Shown: positions 1 through 7,513 of the stretch, one piece after another
Layout of the letters: each line of letters opens with the position of its first letter
Position numbering within the stretch: position 1 is the stretch's first letter
Assembly (NCBI GenBank): GCA_016930515.1
Contig: JAFGGO010000182.1
Span: forward strand, 1 to 49,322
Reading direction: 5' to 3'
DNA length: 49,322 nucleotides
Origin: Promethearchaeota archaeon
Lineage (GTDB): Archaea; Asgardarchaeota; Lokiarchaeia; Sigyniarchaeales; SOKP01
Made by a program: the position numbers and the translations under genes
The notes under the pieces: model-generated
Told to the model about the DNA's origin: nothing
Databases searched by the model: none
Seen by the model: only the letters and a program-made list of their open reading frames with translations

Positions 1-1
1 G

Positions 2-136
2 AAAAAAAAATTATCTCTTAAAGAAATATATGAAGATTTCTGGGAATATATTGAAGACGATAACTTGGAATTCAAGCAATTTATTGAAAAGGATCCAAGA
101 AGAAAATTTTACGAAAATAAAGCCAATATTTTCTAG
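2..136 (+). CDS. C-terminal end of an unidentified protein (partial)
   Basis: The reading frame starting at base 2 is open from the window edge to a TAG at 134-136 and gives 44 residues. The composition is protein-like: an acidic and aromatic stretch (EIYEDFWEYIEDD), then a basic segment (DPRRKFYENK). The family cannot be named from so short a tail. It ends 57 bp before the ubiquitin-like gene on the same strand, so the two could be co-transcribed. However, an A-rich TATA-like stretch around 160-178 could give the downstream gene its own promoter. In Asgard genomes, ubiquitin-like genes can sit beside E1/E2 or deubiquitinase genes, but nothing seen here shows that this is one. Confidence 0.5.
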   Translation, partial: KKKLSLKEIYEDFWEYIEDDNLEFKQFIEKDPRRKFYENKANIF

Positions 137-193
137 CTTGAGCAATTTCGTTTCAATCGAAAAAAAATAAAAATATAATGGAACTAAACCCAT

Positions 194-445
194 ATGACAG
201 AATATAGATTTAGACTCACGGGAGTACCTCCCGACAGGGCAATAGAACTCATTAATGTAGAACCCCGCCGTTTAGTAGGAGAAATCAAGAAAGATGTACA
301 AAAACAATATAGGCTAAACCCCATTGTAGCGATCCAATTCATATTCAAAGGAAAGGTAATTCCAGACAAGCTTAAATTTGGACAAATTGGGATTCATCCA
401 AAAAAGGACATTATCACCGTGATGGCCACTCAAGCGGGGGGATAA
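194..445 (+). CDS. Ubiquitin-like beta-grasp protein with C-terminal Gly-Gly
   Basis: This 83-residue protein has the ubiquitin layout. An N-terminal beta hairpin (residues 1-20) is followed by a helix (about 24-40, VGEIKKDVQKQY). Next comes a strand resembling the ubiquitin QRLIFAGK segment (here IQFIFKGKVIPD), then a LKFGQIGI turn like ubiquitin SDYNI, and a last strand ITVMATQAGG. The chain ends exactly in Gly-Gly, so unlike eukaryotic precursors it would need no trimming before E1-type activation. The family role is covalent tagging of proteins or sulfur carriage. A free Gly-Gly end fits both ubiquitin and SAMP/Urm1-type use, and the KG/LKFGQIGI region favours the ubiquitin side. ATG 194 is chosen because the nearby ATG at 178 is out of frame. 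No E1, E2 or RING gene is visible inside the window. Confidence 0.85.
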   Translation: MTEYRFRLTGVPPDRAIELINVEPRRLVGEIKKDVQKQYRLNPIVAIQFIFKGKVIPDKLKFGQIGIHPKKDIITVMATQAGG

Positions 446-512
446 CAAAGATTAAATTGATATTAATTTGGAAAAGTAGGGTAGAAAAAGGAAAAAAAAA
501 GATTTGTTGAGA

Positions 513-629
513 TTAAAAGGTGGTAATTGAAAGAAGGATAAATAAAACGCAAATTAAAGAGATAATACTAACACATCCAACTAAATTATATTTTATTCCC
601 TCTGGATTTTTCGTGTGTTCACTTTTCAT
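513..629 (-). CDS. Possible 38-residue tail-anchored membrane microprotein
   Basis: A short frame on the minus strand runs from ATG at 629 to TAA at 513. It encodes a polar N-terminus (MKSEHTKNPEGIKYN) followed by one hydrophobic segment of about 20 residues (VGCVSIISLICVLFILLS) and a short tail. An A/T-rich TATA-like tract lies just upstream (about 635-650). The layout is that of a tail-anchored protein. Archaeal Sec61-beta (SecG) has the same plan, but the usual Gly-Leu/Arg-Tyr signature is absent, so that name is only a possibility. In AT-rich DNA such an ORF can arise by chance, hence the low confidence. Confidence 0.3.
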   Translation of the reverse strand: MKSEHTKNPEGIKYNLVGCVSIISLICVLFILLSITTF

Positions 630-672
630 GATAATCAATTTTTTATTTTTTTGTGTGTAAAATTAGATTTGA

Positions 673-689
673 TTTTGTGTAACACAAAA
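673..689 (-). terminator. Hairpin just after the stop of the membrane-Roadblock gene
   Basis: TTTTGTG and CACAAAA form a perfect 7-bp inverted repeat with a 3-nt loop, 16 bp beyond the stop codon at 706 on the minus strand. T-rich sequence is nearby. It is a plausible 3-prime-end structure, but it could also be an operator for the possible microprotein gene starting at 629. Confidence 0.35.
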
Positions 690-705
690 GCATCCTATTT
701 AAATC

Positions 706-1926
706 TTATTGTTCAACAACGAGATGATGGTTAAAGTGTTTTGACACGAGGGCATGCGTCGAGAGGAAAAGTTTTGGTTTTGGTACTTTATCATTAAGAA
801 TGTCCTTGAAAGCTTTTTGAAAGTCACTTAGGAACGCCTTCATTTTTTGTCGGATAATTGGGTGTTCTTGAAGGGCGATTACAACAACGAAGATGTTTTC
901 TCCCTCTTCAATAAGAATTGAAAATTGTTCTTGTTCGATCAGCTTTAAGGGTTTTTTTTGCGAAGATAATTCTTTAAGAAGGTATGAAACCGCAGTGAGT
1001 ATACCACCAAGGAGGTAATCGTCAATAATTGGCGTTTTTGGCCTCAATTCCTGCGAATATAACGTCATACCTGATTTTTGCACGACATTTATGTGTAATA
1101 GTGATTGTCTCCAATCGTATTTATCCACGAGATCGAATTCAACTTTTGAAAGTCGGAATAAAGATTCTCTAATATCAATTTTTTTAGTTGGACGAAGTTT
1201 TTGTTCTTTTTCTTCCCGCAATCCAAAATAGAAGAATAAAAAGCTAGTAGCCATTCCAATCCTATATATTAAATTTAAGATGGGATTTTGAACTATATAA
1301 TTAAATATTACGGGGAATCCAGTGAAAATAAAGTATCCACTAGATAAAAATAAGAATTTTTTTTTTACTAGAGCAGTTTCTTTTGTTGCCTTCCAGAGAA
1401 ATCCAAATCCACAAAAGATCATTCCTGATAATAAGAAAACGAATGTTATTGAAAACATAAAGATGTGGTTATCAGATAATTCAATGTCCATCACATCAGT
1501 CCCTAAAATAGATGGTTCGTTTAGGGTCAAAGAACCACTTGGGTTAGTGAATAAAATCAATTCATAAAGCAAAGCTAAAAATCCAAATATTGAAACAAAA
1601 TGCCAAATCTTGCTTGGATCAACAAGTTCACAAAAAATATACAAAGATATTAAGAGGACTATAGGGGTCCACATCCAGCTGACAATTCCATAAAAAATAT
1701 AATTCTGCTCATTTATTAAATTCGAACCTGTTAACACGATTGACATAAAATCTAAACTTTTATAAGACCAAAACATCCCTGCTAATACAACATTAATACC
1801 CATATAAAAGAGGAGTCTTGCTCGAAGCTTGCGTGCGTTATAAATGATGACCACCCCTAAAGTTAAAGCAAAAAAAAAGCAAAATGTTGCTGAAAGTCCA
1901 TTGAGCAGTCCTTCGGGCGATATCAT
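706..1926 (-). CDS. Multi-pass membrane protein with C-terminal Roadblock/longin-like domain
   Basis: This is a 406-residue protein. The N-terminal half (about residues 5-235) contains around seven hydrophobic spans, such as LNGLSATFCFFFALTLGVVI and FMFSITFVFLLSGMIFCGF. A charged linker (EEKEQKLRPTKK, about 237-248) follows. The C-terminal ~160 residues are soluble and alternate strands and helices in the way of Roadblock/LC7 or longin-like domains: a strand plus SGMTLYSQ, a helix with LGGILTAVSYLLKEL, then strands IEQEQFSILIEEGENIFVVV and a last helix with FLSDFQKAF. Such domains are scaffolds for small GTPases, and Asgard genomes carry many of them. I infer a receptor-like membrane anchor for GTPase signalling. 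It is convergent with the ubiquitin-like gene. The 7-span unit is not assigned to a named family. Confidence 0.65.
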   Translation of the reverse strand: MISPEGLLNGLSATFCFFFALTLGVVIIYNARKLRARLLFYMGINVVLAGMFWSYKSLDFMSIVLTGSNLINEQNYIFYGIVSWMWTPIVLLISLYIFCELVDPSKIWHFVSIFGFLALLYELILFTNPSGSLTLNEPSILGTDVMDIELSDNHIFMFSITFVFLLSGMIFCGFGFLWKATKETALVKKKFLFLSSGYFIFTGFPVIFNYIVQNPILNLIYRIGMATSFLFFYFGLREEKEQKLRPTKKIDIRESLFRLSKVEFDLVDKYDWRQSLLHINVVQKSGMTLYSQELRPKTPIIDDYLLGGILTAVSYLLKELSSQKKPLKLIEQEQFSILIEEGENIFVVVIALQEHPIIRQKMKAFLSDFQKAFKDILNDKVPKPKLFLSTHALVSKHFNHHLVVEQ

Positions 1927-2337
1927 AATAGCACCTTTAAATTCACCAATCCAATAAGTAATAACTCATTAATATCCCATTAGATTAAGAAAGAAAGTAT
2001 ATTTATATCTTTTTCATTCTTCAAATTTTTCGAATCACATATTTTTTTCTTAAAACGAGAAACATGGCTGTTGGAAATATACAATAATAACTCACATTTA
2101 ATTTTCTTGTTTTTAAATCGATCATTGAAATTATTCTGTTTTTCCTCTCGGAACCTTTTTTTCTCCGTTTCGATCGAAATCGAACTTAATCACGAAAAAC
2201 ATACACATGAATTATAAGAAAAAGACATTAAATTCCCGAAACGCATAGTCGTAATATTAAAATTCAGTCGTTAATTTTCAAAAATAATATAATTTCTAAT
2301 TATAAAACTTGTCTAAAAATAATAAAAACTGATAAAC
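1927..2337. promoter_or_regulatory. Divergent intergenic region with palindrome and TATA box
   Basis: These 411 bp separate the divergent membrane-Roadblock gene and the redox operon. A perfect 12-bp palindrome TTTCGATCGAAA lies at 2168-2179. An archaeal TATA-like element (TTATAAAAC, 2301-2309) sits about 30 bp before ATG 2338, consistent with a nearly leaderless mRNA for the oxidase. No convincing small ORF was seen. Confidence 0.5.
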
Positions 2338-3828
2338 ATGAGCTATAAATTACCAGACGAAAAAGATCTCGAGGCAATGATAGGCATTGTTGGTAAGAAT
2401 TATGCCACCAATAACAAGGCCATTACTGCTTCGTATCTCGCAAAATCGGTCATGGGGCTCGAATCACAAATCGCTGACATCGTCGTACGTCCCAAATACG
2501 TCGAAGAAGTGCGAAAGATCTTGCTCTATTGCTCCGAAGAAAAAATAGCCGTGTCGCCGATTTCGGGGGGATTATCTGGCGGTTTCGCGTGCCCGACTAT
2601 CAAACCTGCAGGGGTTCAAATGGACTTGGGGCGAATGAACCGTATCTTGGAAATTGACGAAGATAATAGATACGCCGTTGTGGAACCAGGTGTCACGAAC
2701 GGTGAGCTCTGGGCGTACATGCATAAACATCACCCCGATTGGGCACCTCCCATCGCAGACGGCGCTCCACCAGCTGCAACCGTCATGGGTGATGCCATCG
2801 ATAGAGGGTTTGCATTATATACTTCAAGCACCGGCCCACAAGGCGATAACTTCATGTGCGCAGAAGTCGTGTTCCCAAACGGTGACATCGTGCGAACTGG
2901 TTCCTGGGCCCTGCCTTTTGCGAAACCTTTCTACAAGTACGGTTTAGGACCCGACATGTGGTCTTTCTTAATGGGAAGCCAAGGCACTATGGGTGTCATC
3001 ACCAAGGCCGCCGTGAAAATCTATCCACATCCAGATTCAAAGACCGTCATTGCTTGGGGAATGGACAACCCATACGACATGCAGGACGTCACCTTAGATG
3101 TTGGTAAGCTCGAGTTCGGCGTTTCGCACAATACCGTCATGGTACAAGGTGGAAACTGGCCGCTCGTCATGACGCGATGGCCGAAGGATAAAATCCCACA
3201 GGACTACGAATTCTACGAAAAAGCAGGCATATCACAATGGTGGATGAACTGGGAGTGTTGGGCTCAAAGTCAAAAAGAGCTTGACAATGTCGTAGAAACA
3301 ATCAACGGCGTATGCGAAAAATACAAGAAATCAAATCGATGTCGAAATCCGGACGCAATGAAACCCTGGGAACTTCATCCCAAGCAAATCGCTTCGAGAA
3401 TGAAGAAACCCAACAAGATAGCTGTTCCCTATTCCTTCTGGGAGGCGGGGTTCTTGTTCATCACCTGGTACACCCCCTGGAACGAATGTGCTCATTTTGC
3501 TGAGATGTACAATGGCGTCTTGGAGAAATACGGCTTTCCACCCGTCATGTGGATTGCGAGCATCGAACGCTGCCGACAAGCAATTTGCATGCCTATTATC
3601 TGCTTCGATAGTACCAAGGACGAAGATTTCGAGCGCGTGCAAGAAGTGAACCGGGAAACCACTGAATATTCCTTGAAACAAGGCTGGCTCAATTACAGGC
3701 CAGATCCATACATTCACGCGCCCTTGACCTACAGTCAAGCCGCCATGTACTGGAAATACTTGCGAGCATGGAAAAAAATCGTGGATCCAAACATGATAAT
3801 GCATCCCGGAAGACTTGGTCTTCCGTAA
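2338..3828 (+). CDS. FAD-linked oxidase/dehydrogenase (GlcD/VAO-type)
   Basis: This is a 496-residue flavoprotein of the PCMH/VAO FAD-binding superfamily. The FAD-binding part (about residues 40-240) contains VRPKYVEEVRKIL, the glycine-rich PISGGLSGGFACP, VQMDLGRMNRILEI, and VVEPGVTNGELWAYM. The segment ADGAPPAATVMGDAI and then LGPDMWSFLMGSQGTMGVIT are typical of the fold. The C-terminal substrate domain ends in the common closing motif MHPGRLGLP. Family members oxidise hydroxy acids, aldehydes or aromatic alcohols. The substrate cannot be told here. The next gene, 17 bp downstream, encodes an Fe-S partner like GlcF or GlpC, so electrons probably pass from FAD to Fe-S clusters and on to a carrier. 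The gene is richer in G+C than its surroundings (35 of 60 bases at 2701-2760), which may reflect high expression or transfer. Confidence 0.85.
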   Translation: MSYKLPDEKDLEAMIGIVGKNYATNNKAITASYLAKSVMGLESQIADIVVRPKYVEEVRKILLYCSEEKIAVSPISGGLSGGFACPTIKPAGVQMDLGRMNRILEIDEDNRYAVVEPGVTNGELWAYMHKHHPDWAPPIADGAPPAATVMGDAIDRGFALYTSSTGPQGDNFMCAEVVFPNGDIVRTGSWALPFAKPFYKYGLGPDMWSFLMGSQGTMGVITKAAVKIYPHPDSKTVIAWGMDNPYDMQDVTLDVGKLEFGVSHNTVMVQGGNWPLVMTRWPKDKIPQDYEFYEKAGISQWWMNWECWAQSQKELDNVVETINGVCEKYKKSNRCRNPDAMKPWELHPKQIASRMKKPNKIAVPYSFWEAGFLFITWYTPWNECAHFAEMYNGVLEKYGFPPVMWIASIERCRQAICMPIICFDSTKDEDFERVQEVNRETTEYSLKQGWLNYRPDPYIHAPLTYSQAAMYWKYLRAWKKIVDPNMIMHPGRLGLP

Positions 3829-3845
3829 ACCAGAGGTGAAAAAAA

Positions 3846-5222
3846 ATGGCAAAAACAGGAATGGATAGGTTAACGGAATTAAAAGGCGAAATCTTCAAGT
3901 GCATCCACTGTAAAGCGTGCAGGTTTGCGTACTCTGGAGAGCCGAGCAGGAAAGGAATTGGAGAATTCAAAGGCAAGCAAGGCTCCGTTCTCTACGAGGG
4001 AATGGTCGATTCATGCCCTGCTGGAATCGAATACGGCTGGGAAGCGTTCTGGAACGCAGGAAAGATCTGGATCGCTCGTTCGATATTAAGCGGCGATTTG
4101 GATTTTACCGAAGAAGTGCGAGATGTAATCATGCCCTGCATCACATGCGGTCAATGCTCTGCCCAATGTGAGAACAAGATCCCAACGGTGGACATCATCG
4201 AATCCCTAAGGGCTGCCTGTATCGAATCAGGAGTACCTTTAATCGACAAGCACGAGTTAGTCGTGAAATTGGTTAAGGAACTTAACAATCCTTACGGTGG
4301 TAAAAAGGACGAAAGGATGAAATGGGCAAAAGATGCCGGATTGGAAAAGTTCGTCAACAATAAAAACGCCAAGATAGCGTATTATGTTGGATGCACGGCG
4401 AGTTATCGTCAAGTCGAGGTGGCAATTGCCACGGCCAAATTATTTGAAGCATTAGGAATGAATTTCACGCTTATCGACGAAGAGGTGTGTTGCGGTAGCC
4501 CCTTCTTTAGGATAGGTGCGATTGACACTGCTCAAGCGCTAATGAAAAAGAACCTTGAAAACTTCAAGAATGTGGAAAAAGTCTACTTTTCGTGTGCGGG
4601 CTGTTACCGGACGTTTACGATCGATTATCCCAAGTGGATGGACGAGGAAAAGCTTCCATTCACGACACAACACGCATTTGAATTGATCGCAAAGCTTATT
4701 ACCGATAAAAAGATTAAGTTCAAGCCGAACGCCGAACTGAAGGGCAAGGTCGTCACATATCATGATCCCTGCCATACGGGTCGTCATTTTGGCATTGAAT
4801 TCGAGCAGGAACTCATCAAGCAAAGTAAGAACTTGATGCTCGATATGAGAAAGCTCGATCAAAAGCTCGAAGAATGGTTTGAAAAGCCGAGGACCATCTT
4901 GAAACAATTGGAAAAGGATGTTGGCATCAAGTTCGTCGAAATGTACCGCATTAAGATGAATAGCATGTGCTGCGGTGCCGGAGGCGGTGTAAGAGCGGGT
5001 TATCCCGACTTTTCCTTGAGAACGGCCAGCCTACGTTGCGACGAGGCGAACGCCGTGAACGCCGATATTTTGACCACTGAATGTCCCTTCTGCTGGAGGA
5101 ACTTGACCGATGCCAACGAGATGTACAATCATGGCATGAAAGTAATGGGCGTTCTCCAGATGATCACGGAATACGAGCTCTTGGACATCACCACGAAGCC
5201 TACGGAAAAAGATTTCTTATAA
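3846..5222 (+). CDS. Fe-S oxidoreductase with CCG domains (GlcF/GlpC/HdrD-like)
   Basis: This is a 458-residue partner of the preceding oxidase. Two [4Fe-4S] sites are visible. The first uses C19, C22 and C25, with the fourth Cys displaced to CP at 57-58. The second is canonical, C98-C101-C104-C108 (CITCGQCSAQC). Two cysteine-rich CCG repeats follow: VGCTASYR plus EEVCCGSPFF plus FSCAGCYRTF, then YHDPCHTGRHFG plus SMCCGAGGGVRAG plus TTECPFCWRNL. CCG domains bind Fe-S or participate in disulfide or electron-transfer chemistry in HdrB/HdrD, GlpC and LldE. GGTGAAAAAA just before ATG 3846 gives a Shine-Dalgarno-like element. The gene shares the raised GC of its partner, so the pair has one history. 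The electron acceptor is unknown; menaquinone or a heterodisulfide-type carrier are options. Confidence 0.87.
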   Translation: MAKTGMDRLTELKGEIFKCIHCKACRFAYSGEPSRKGIGEFKGKQGSVLYEGMVDSCPAGIEYGWEAFWNAGKIWIARSILSGDLDFTEEVRDVIMPCITCGQCSAQCENKIPTVDIIESLRAACIESGVPLIDKHELVVKLVKELNNPYGGKKDERMKWAKDAGLEKFVNNKNAKIAYYVGCTASYRQVEVAIATAKLFEALGMNFTLIDEEVCCGSPFFRIGAIDTAQALMKKNLENFKNVEKVYFSCAGCYRTFTIDYPKWMDEEKLPFTTQHAFELIAKLITDKKIKFKPNAELKGKVVTYHDPCHTGRHFGIEFEQELIKQSKNLMLDMRKLDQKLEEWFEKPRTILKQLEKDVGIKFVEMYRIKMNSMCCGAGGGVRAGYPDFSLRTASLRCDEANAVNADILTTECPFCWRNLTDANEMYNHGMKVMGVLQMITEYELLDITTKPTEKDFL

Positions 5223-5275
5223 ACGAGCTTTTTTACTCTTTATTTTTTTTATTTTTTTTATTCTTTTAACTTTAT
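5223..5275 (+). terminator. T-rich transcription terminator of the redox operon
   Basis: Directly after TAA 5222 comes a chain of T runs (about 5229-5270: TTTTTT, then two longer T8 stretches separated by single A/C). Archaeal RNA polymerase terminates intrinsically on such tracts without needing a hairpin. The rest of the stretch to 5415 shows no gene. Confidence 0.6.
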
Positions 5276-5415
5276 ATCTCATTTAATTAGTATATAATTG
5301 ATTTTACCTTGCTATGGAATTATTACCTTTGATTCATCCATTTTTCAACTCAAAGAAAAAAAAATTTGATTTATTCAAAATAAAGTATTCATAAGAATAA
5401 TATGAATGTAATTTT

Positions 5416-6222
5416 TTAAGTCCTATACCTTTTTTGGAGCGTTTTTTCGTGAAGCTTAAACGACAGCGCTAAAATACCTAATCCAAATAGCATGAGAACG
5501 CCAAAATCAAGTAATAAACCGAAAGGTCCAAATGTGCTTGTACCCGAAAGTCCGGAATTTACGATATCAATAAAGTAAGTAATTGGAGATATTATGGATG
5601 TTGGCCAAATGTTAATTGCCACGAATATCGGGCTTATCATTACAATAGGGAATTTTATCGTGATTGACATTATCATTGTACTTGAAGGATGGGAAAACGG
5701 TGGCACTGACATGAGAATGCTGAAACACGAGAACGAGAAAGAGGCTACAATGATTCCAAGAATTAGAACTAAAATATTTAGTGAAGTCCACAGGGAAAAC
5801 GCAATTATTCCTAGAAAAAGCGGTACTAAAGATATCAATGTCCCATACAAGAAAGAAGCCCAAATATCTCCAAGGAGGATCGTTTTGATCGTTATGGGCG
5901 TTGTCATCGTTCTCTCCAGCGTTTTAAGCAAGGTTTCCCACGGAAATGTTATGGGAGCGATCGCCGTTGCGGAATAAAATAGCACCAATGCCATTATTCC
6001 CGAGACAATGTACACTACTTCAACATTCCTTCCCACGGTAAACGAAAACAATAATATTACGGGAAAGAGAATCGATTGTAAAATCACGGGAAATTTGTTA
6101 TAGTACATTCTCAAGTCTTTTACGGTAATGCCAAACGATCTCCTTATTTGTGACACCATCTTAAGAAGCGCAGATTCTTCCAAGTTTAGATTATCAATCT
6201 CGGTAATTTTTAATCCCTCCAT
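5416..6222 (-). CDS. ABC-2 type exporter permease
   Basis: This 268-residue integral membrane protein has about six hydrophobic spans: VILQSILFPVILLFSF, VVYIVSGIMALVLFYSA, LYGTLISLVPLFLGIIAFS, ILVLILGIIVASFSFSCFS, a span around IVMISPIFVAINIWP, and LLLDFGVLMLFGLGILAL. The segment LLKTLERTMTTPITIKTILLGDI is the usual cytosolic coupling region of ABC-2/DrrB/NodJ permeases. Its start overlaps the end of the ATPase gene by 29 bp (6194-6222), so the two are translationally coupled. The substrate is not readable from sequence; the Cys-rich neighbour and ArsR-type regulator hint at a metal, metalloid or toxic compound. Confidence 0.85.
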   Translation of the reverse strand: MEGLKITEIDNLNLEESALLKMVSQIRRSFGITVKDLRMYYNKFPVILQSILFPVILLFSFTVGRNVEVVYIVSGIMALVLFYSATAIAPITFPWETLLKTLERTMTTPITIKTILLGDIWASFLYGTLISLVPLFLGIIAFSLWTSLNILVLILGIIVASFSFSCFSILMSVPPFSHPSSTMIMSITIKFPIVMISPIFVAINIWPTSIISPITYFIDIVNSGLSGTSTFGPFGLLLDFGVLMLFGLGILALSFKLHEKTLQKRYRT

Positions 6223-7150
6223 TTATTATCTTCAAGAATATTTCTTCGAAGCTAGACTGAATAGAAGAAATTTGCGTAATCTTTATACTATTAGCTCGAA
6301 TAAAATTTAATATTTCTCCAATAGCAATATCGATATCTTCCACTTCAAATATCCATTCGCCATTTGGCTTTGATTTTTTACTCATAACATTTAATTCTTT
6401 CAAATTTTCCATTTGTACCTCGTGATTGAAGGTCACACTGATCATCTTGCTTTTTTCGTAAAAAATCCTCAAATTATCAGGTGTATCAACGCATAAAATT
6501 TCCCCTTGGTTTATTATTGCAATTCTATCACATAATTCGTTTGCAACCTTCATGTCGTGTGTCGTCAGAAAAACCGTGATTCCCATCTTGTTGTATTCCT
6601 TGATGGTTTTTTTTATAATGCGTGCCGATATAACATCTAGACCGCTCGTTGGTTCGTCGAGGAATAGAATTTTAGGATCGTTTATTAATGCCATGCATAA
6701 AAGGATTCGTTGTTTCATCCCTTTTGAGTAAGATTTAGTTTTCACATGTCTTTTTTCAAAGAGTCCAAATTTACTCAATAAATCTCCTGCTTTTTTTAAT
6801 CGGATGGTTTTTGGAATATCATATAACTTTCCTATCAACATGATATTTTGTAAGCCCGTGAGTTCGGGAAAAATATTGGCCATTTCGGGGACGTTTCCGA
6901 TGCCTTGTTTCACAGAAACAGCATTTTTCCAGATATCTTTACCAAAAATCTCTGAATGTCCTCTGGTTGGTTTCAATATTCCCGTGAGCATTCGAATCGT
7001 GGTCGTTTTTCCAGCACCGTTTGGTCCAAGAAAACCAAATATTTCTCCTTGTTTCACCGCAAAATTTACCTTATTTACGGCCAATATTGATGTATTTGCG
7101 CTTGCTTTTTTCAATTTTGAGCGCTTGGATAGTTTAAATTGCATGGTCAA
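6194..7150 (-). CDS. ABC exporter ATPase, probable non-AUG start upstream
   Basis: This is the ATP-binding subunit of the exporter. Numbered from TTG 7150 (318 residues), Walker A is GPNGAGKTT at 42-50. The signature is a SYSKGMKQR variant, Walker B is KILFLDEPTSGLD, and the switch His is in LTTHDMK. The C-terminal ~90 residues form the extra domain typical of drug-type exporters. The start is uncertain. ATG 7144 and TTG 7150 lie inside what looks like the first strand of the domain. In-frame codons upstream (7177-7151) read ILKAINVKD, the normal ABC beginning, and end just after a strong Shine-Dalgarno GAGGTGA (7181-7187). The likely start is therefore ATT at 7177 or CTG at 7174, both non-AUG. 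Confidence 0.88.
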   Translation of the reverse strand: MTMQFKLSKRSKLKKASANTSILAVNKVNFAVKQGEIFGFLGPNGAGKTTTIRMLTGILKPTRGHSEIFGKDIWKNAVSVKQGIGNVPEMANIFPELTGLQNIMLIGKLYDIPKTIRLKKAGDLLSKFGLFEKRHVKTKSYSKGMKQRILLCMALINDPKILFLDEPTSGLDVISARIIKKTIKEYNKMGITVFLTTHDMKVANELCDRIAIINQGEILCVDTPDNLRIFYEKSKMISVTFNHEVQMENLKELNVMSKKSKPNGEWIFEVEDIDIAIGEILNFIRANSIKITQISSIQSSFEEIFLKIINGGIKNYRD

Positions 7151-7204
7151 ATCCTTAACATTAATGGCTTTCAGAATTTTTCACCTCTAATTTTATTGGA
7201 ACTA

Positions 7205-7402
7205 TTATTTCCCTTGAACACATCTACAACTGCAAGCTTTCTGAAATATCAACACTAAGTCCTTGAGAGTTATTTCACCATGACTATCAATGATTTGGTT
7301 TAAACTATAATTCCCAGGATATCCATCAAAAAGCTTGGGGCATTCAAATTCGCAATTCGTCTTATCTATTTCGTTATTTTCATTTTCAGTCATTTTATTC
7401 AC
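7205..7402 (-). CDS. Small Cys-rich protein of the exporter cassette
   Basis: This is a 65-residue soluble protein with no membrane span and no recognised family. Cysteines occur as a CEFEC pair (C17, C21) and a tight CSCRC cluster (C57, C59, C61) near the C-terminus, which could bind a soft metal or undergo redox change. The middle (YSLNQIIDSHGEITLKDLVLIFQKA) looks helical. It is the first gene of the minus-strand cassette, about 54 bp before the ATPase, and starts opposite the ArsR-type gene across a dyad at 7421-7447. I infer a chaperone or sensor role for whatever the exporter handles. The gene is probably real because of its context and cysteine pattern. Confidence 0.6.
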   Translation of the reverse strand: MNKMTENENNEIDKTNCEFECPKLFDGYPGNYSLNQIIDSHGEITLKDLVLIFQKACSCRCVQGK

Positions 7403-7420
7403 ATGTTAATTAGATTTTTA

Positions 7421-7447
7421 ATTTGTTAAACAATTGACTTAACAAAT
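7421..7447. promoter_or_regulatory. Perfect 9+9 dyad operator between exporter cassette and ArsR gene
   Basis: ATTTGTTAA (7421-7429) and TTAACAAAT (7439-7447) are perfect inverted repeats with a 9-bp spacer. The dyad lies 18 bp before the ATG of the Cys-rich protein and upstream of the divergent HTH gene. Size and placement fit an ArsR-family operator, so autoregulation and control of the cassette are inferred. Confidence 0.6.
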
Positions 7448-7513
7448 CAAGGTAATTATTTAAATATTTTGAATTTCTTTATTAACTAAAAAGTAGAATA
7501 TAAAGATTTTAAA

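Noticed and set aside
1322..1567. 81-residue plus-strand frame inside the membrane-Roadblock gene
   Set aside because: It is antisense to the membrane spans and has no motif.
3331..3852. 173-residue open frame antisense to the FAD oxidase
   Set aside because: It lies wholly inside a well-supported flavoprotein gene of higher GC, where long antisense frames arise by chance. No family motif is present.
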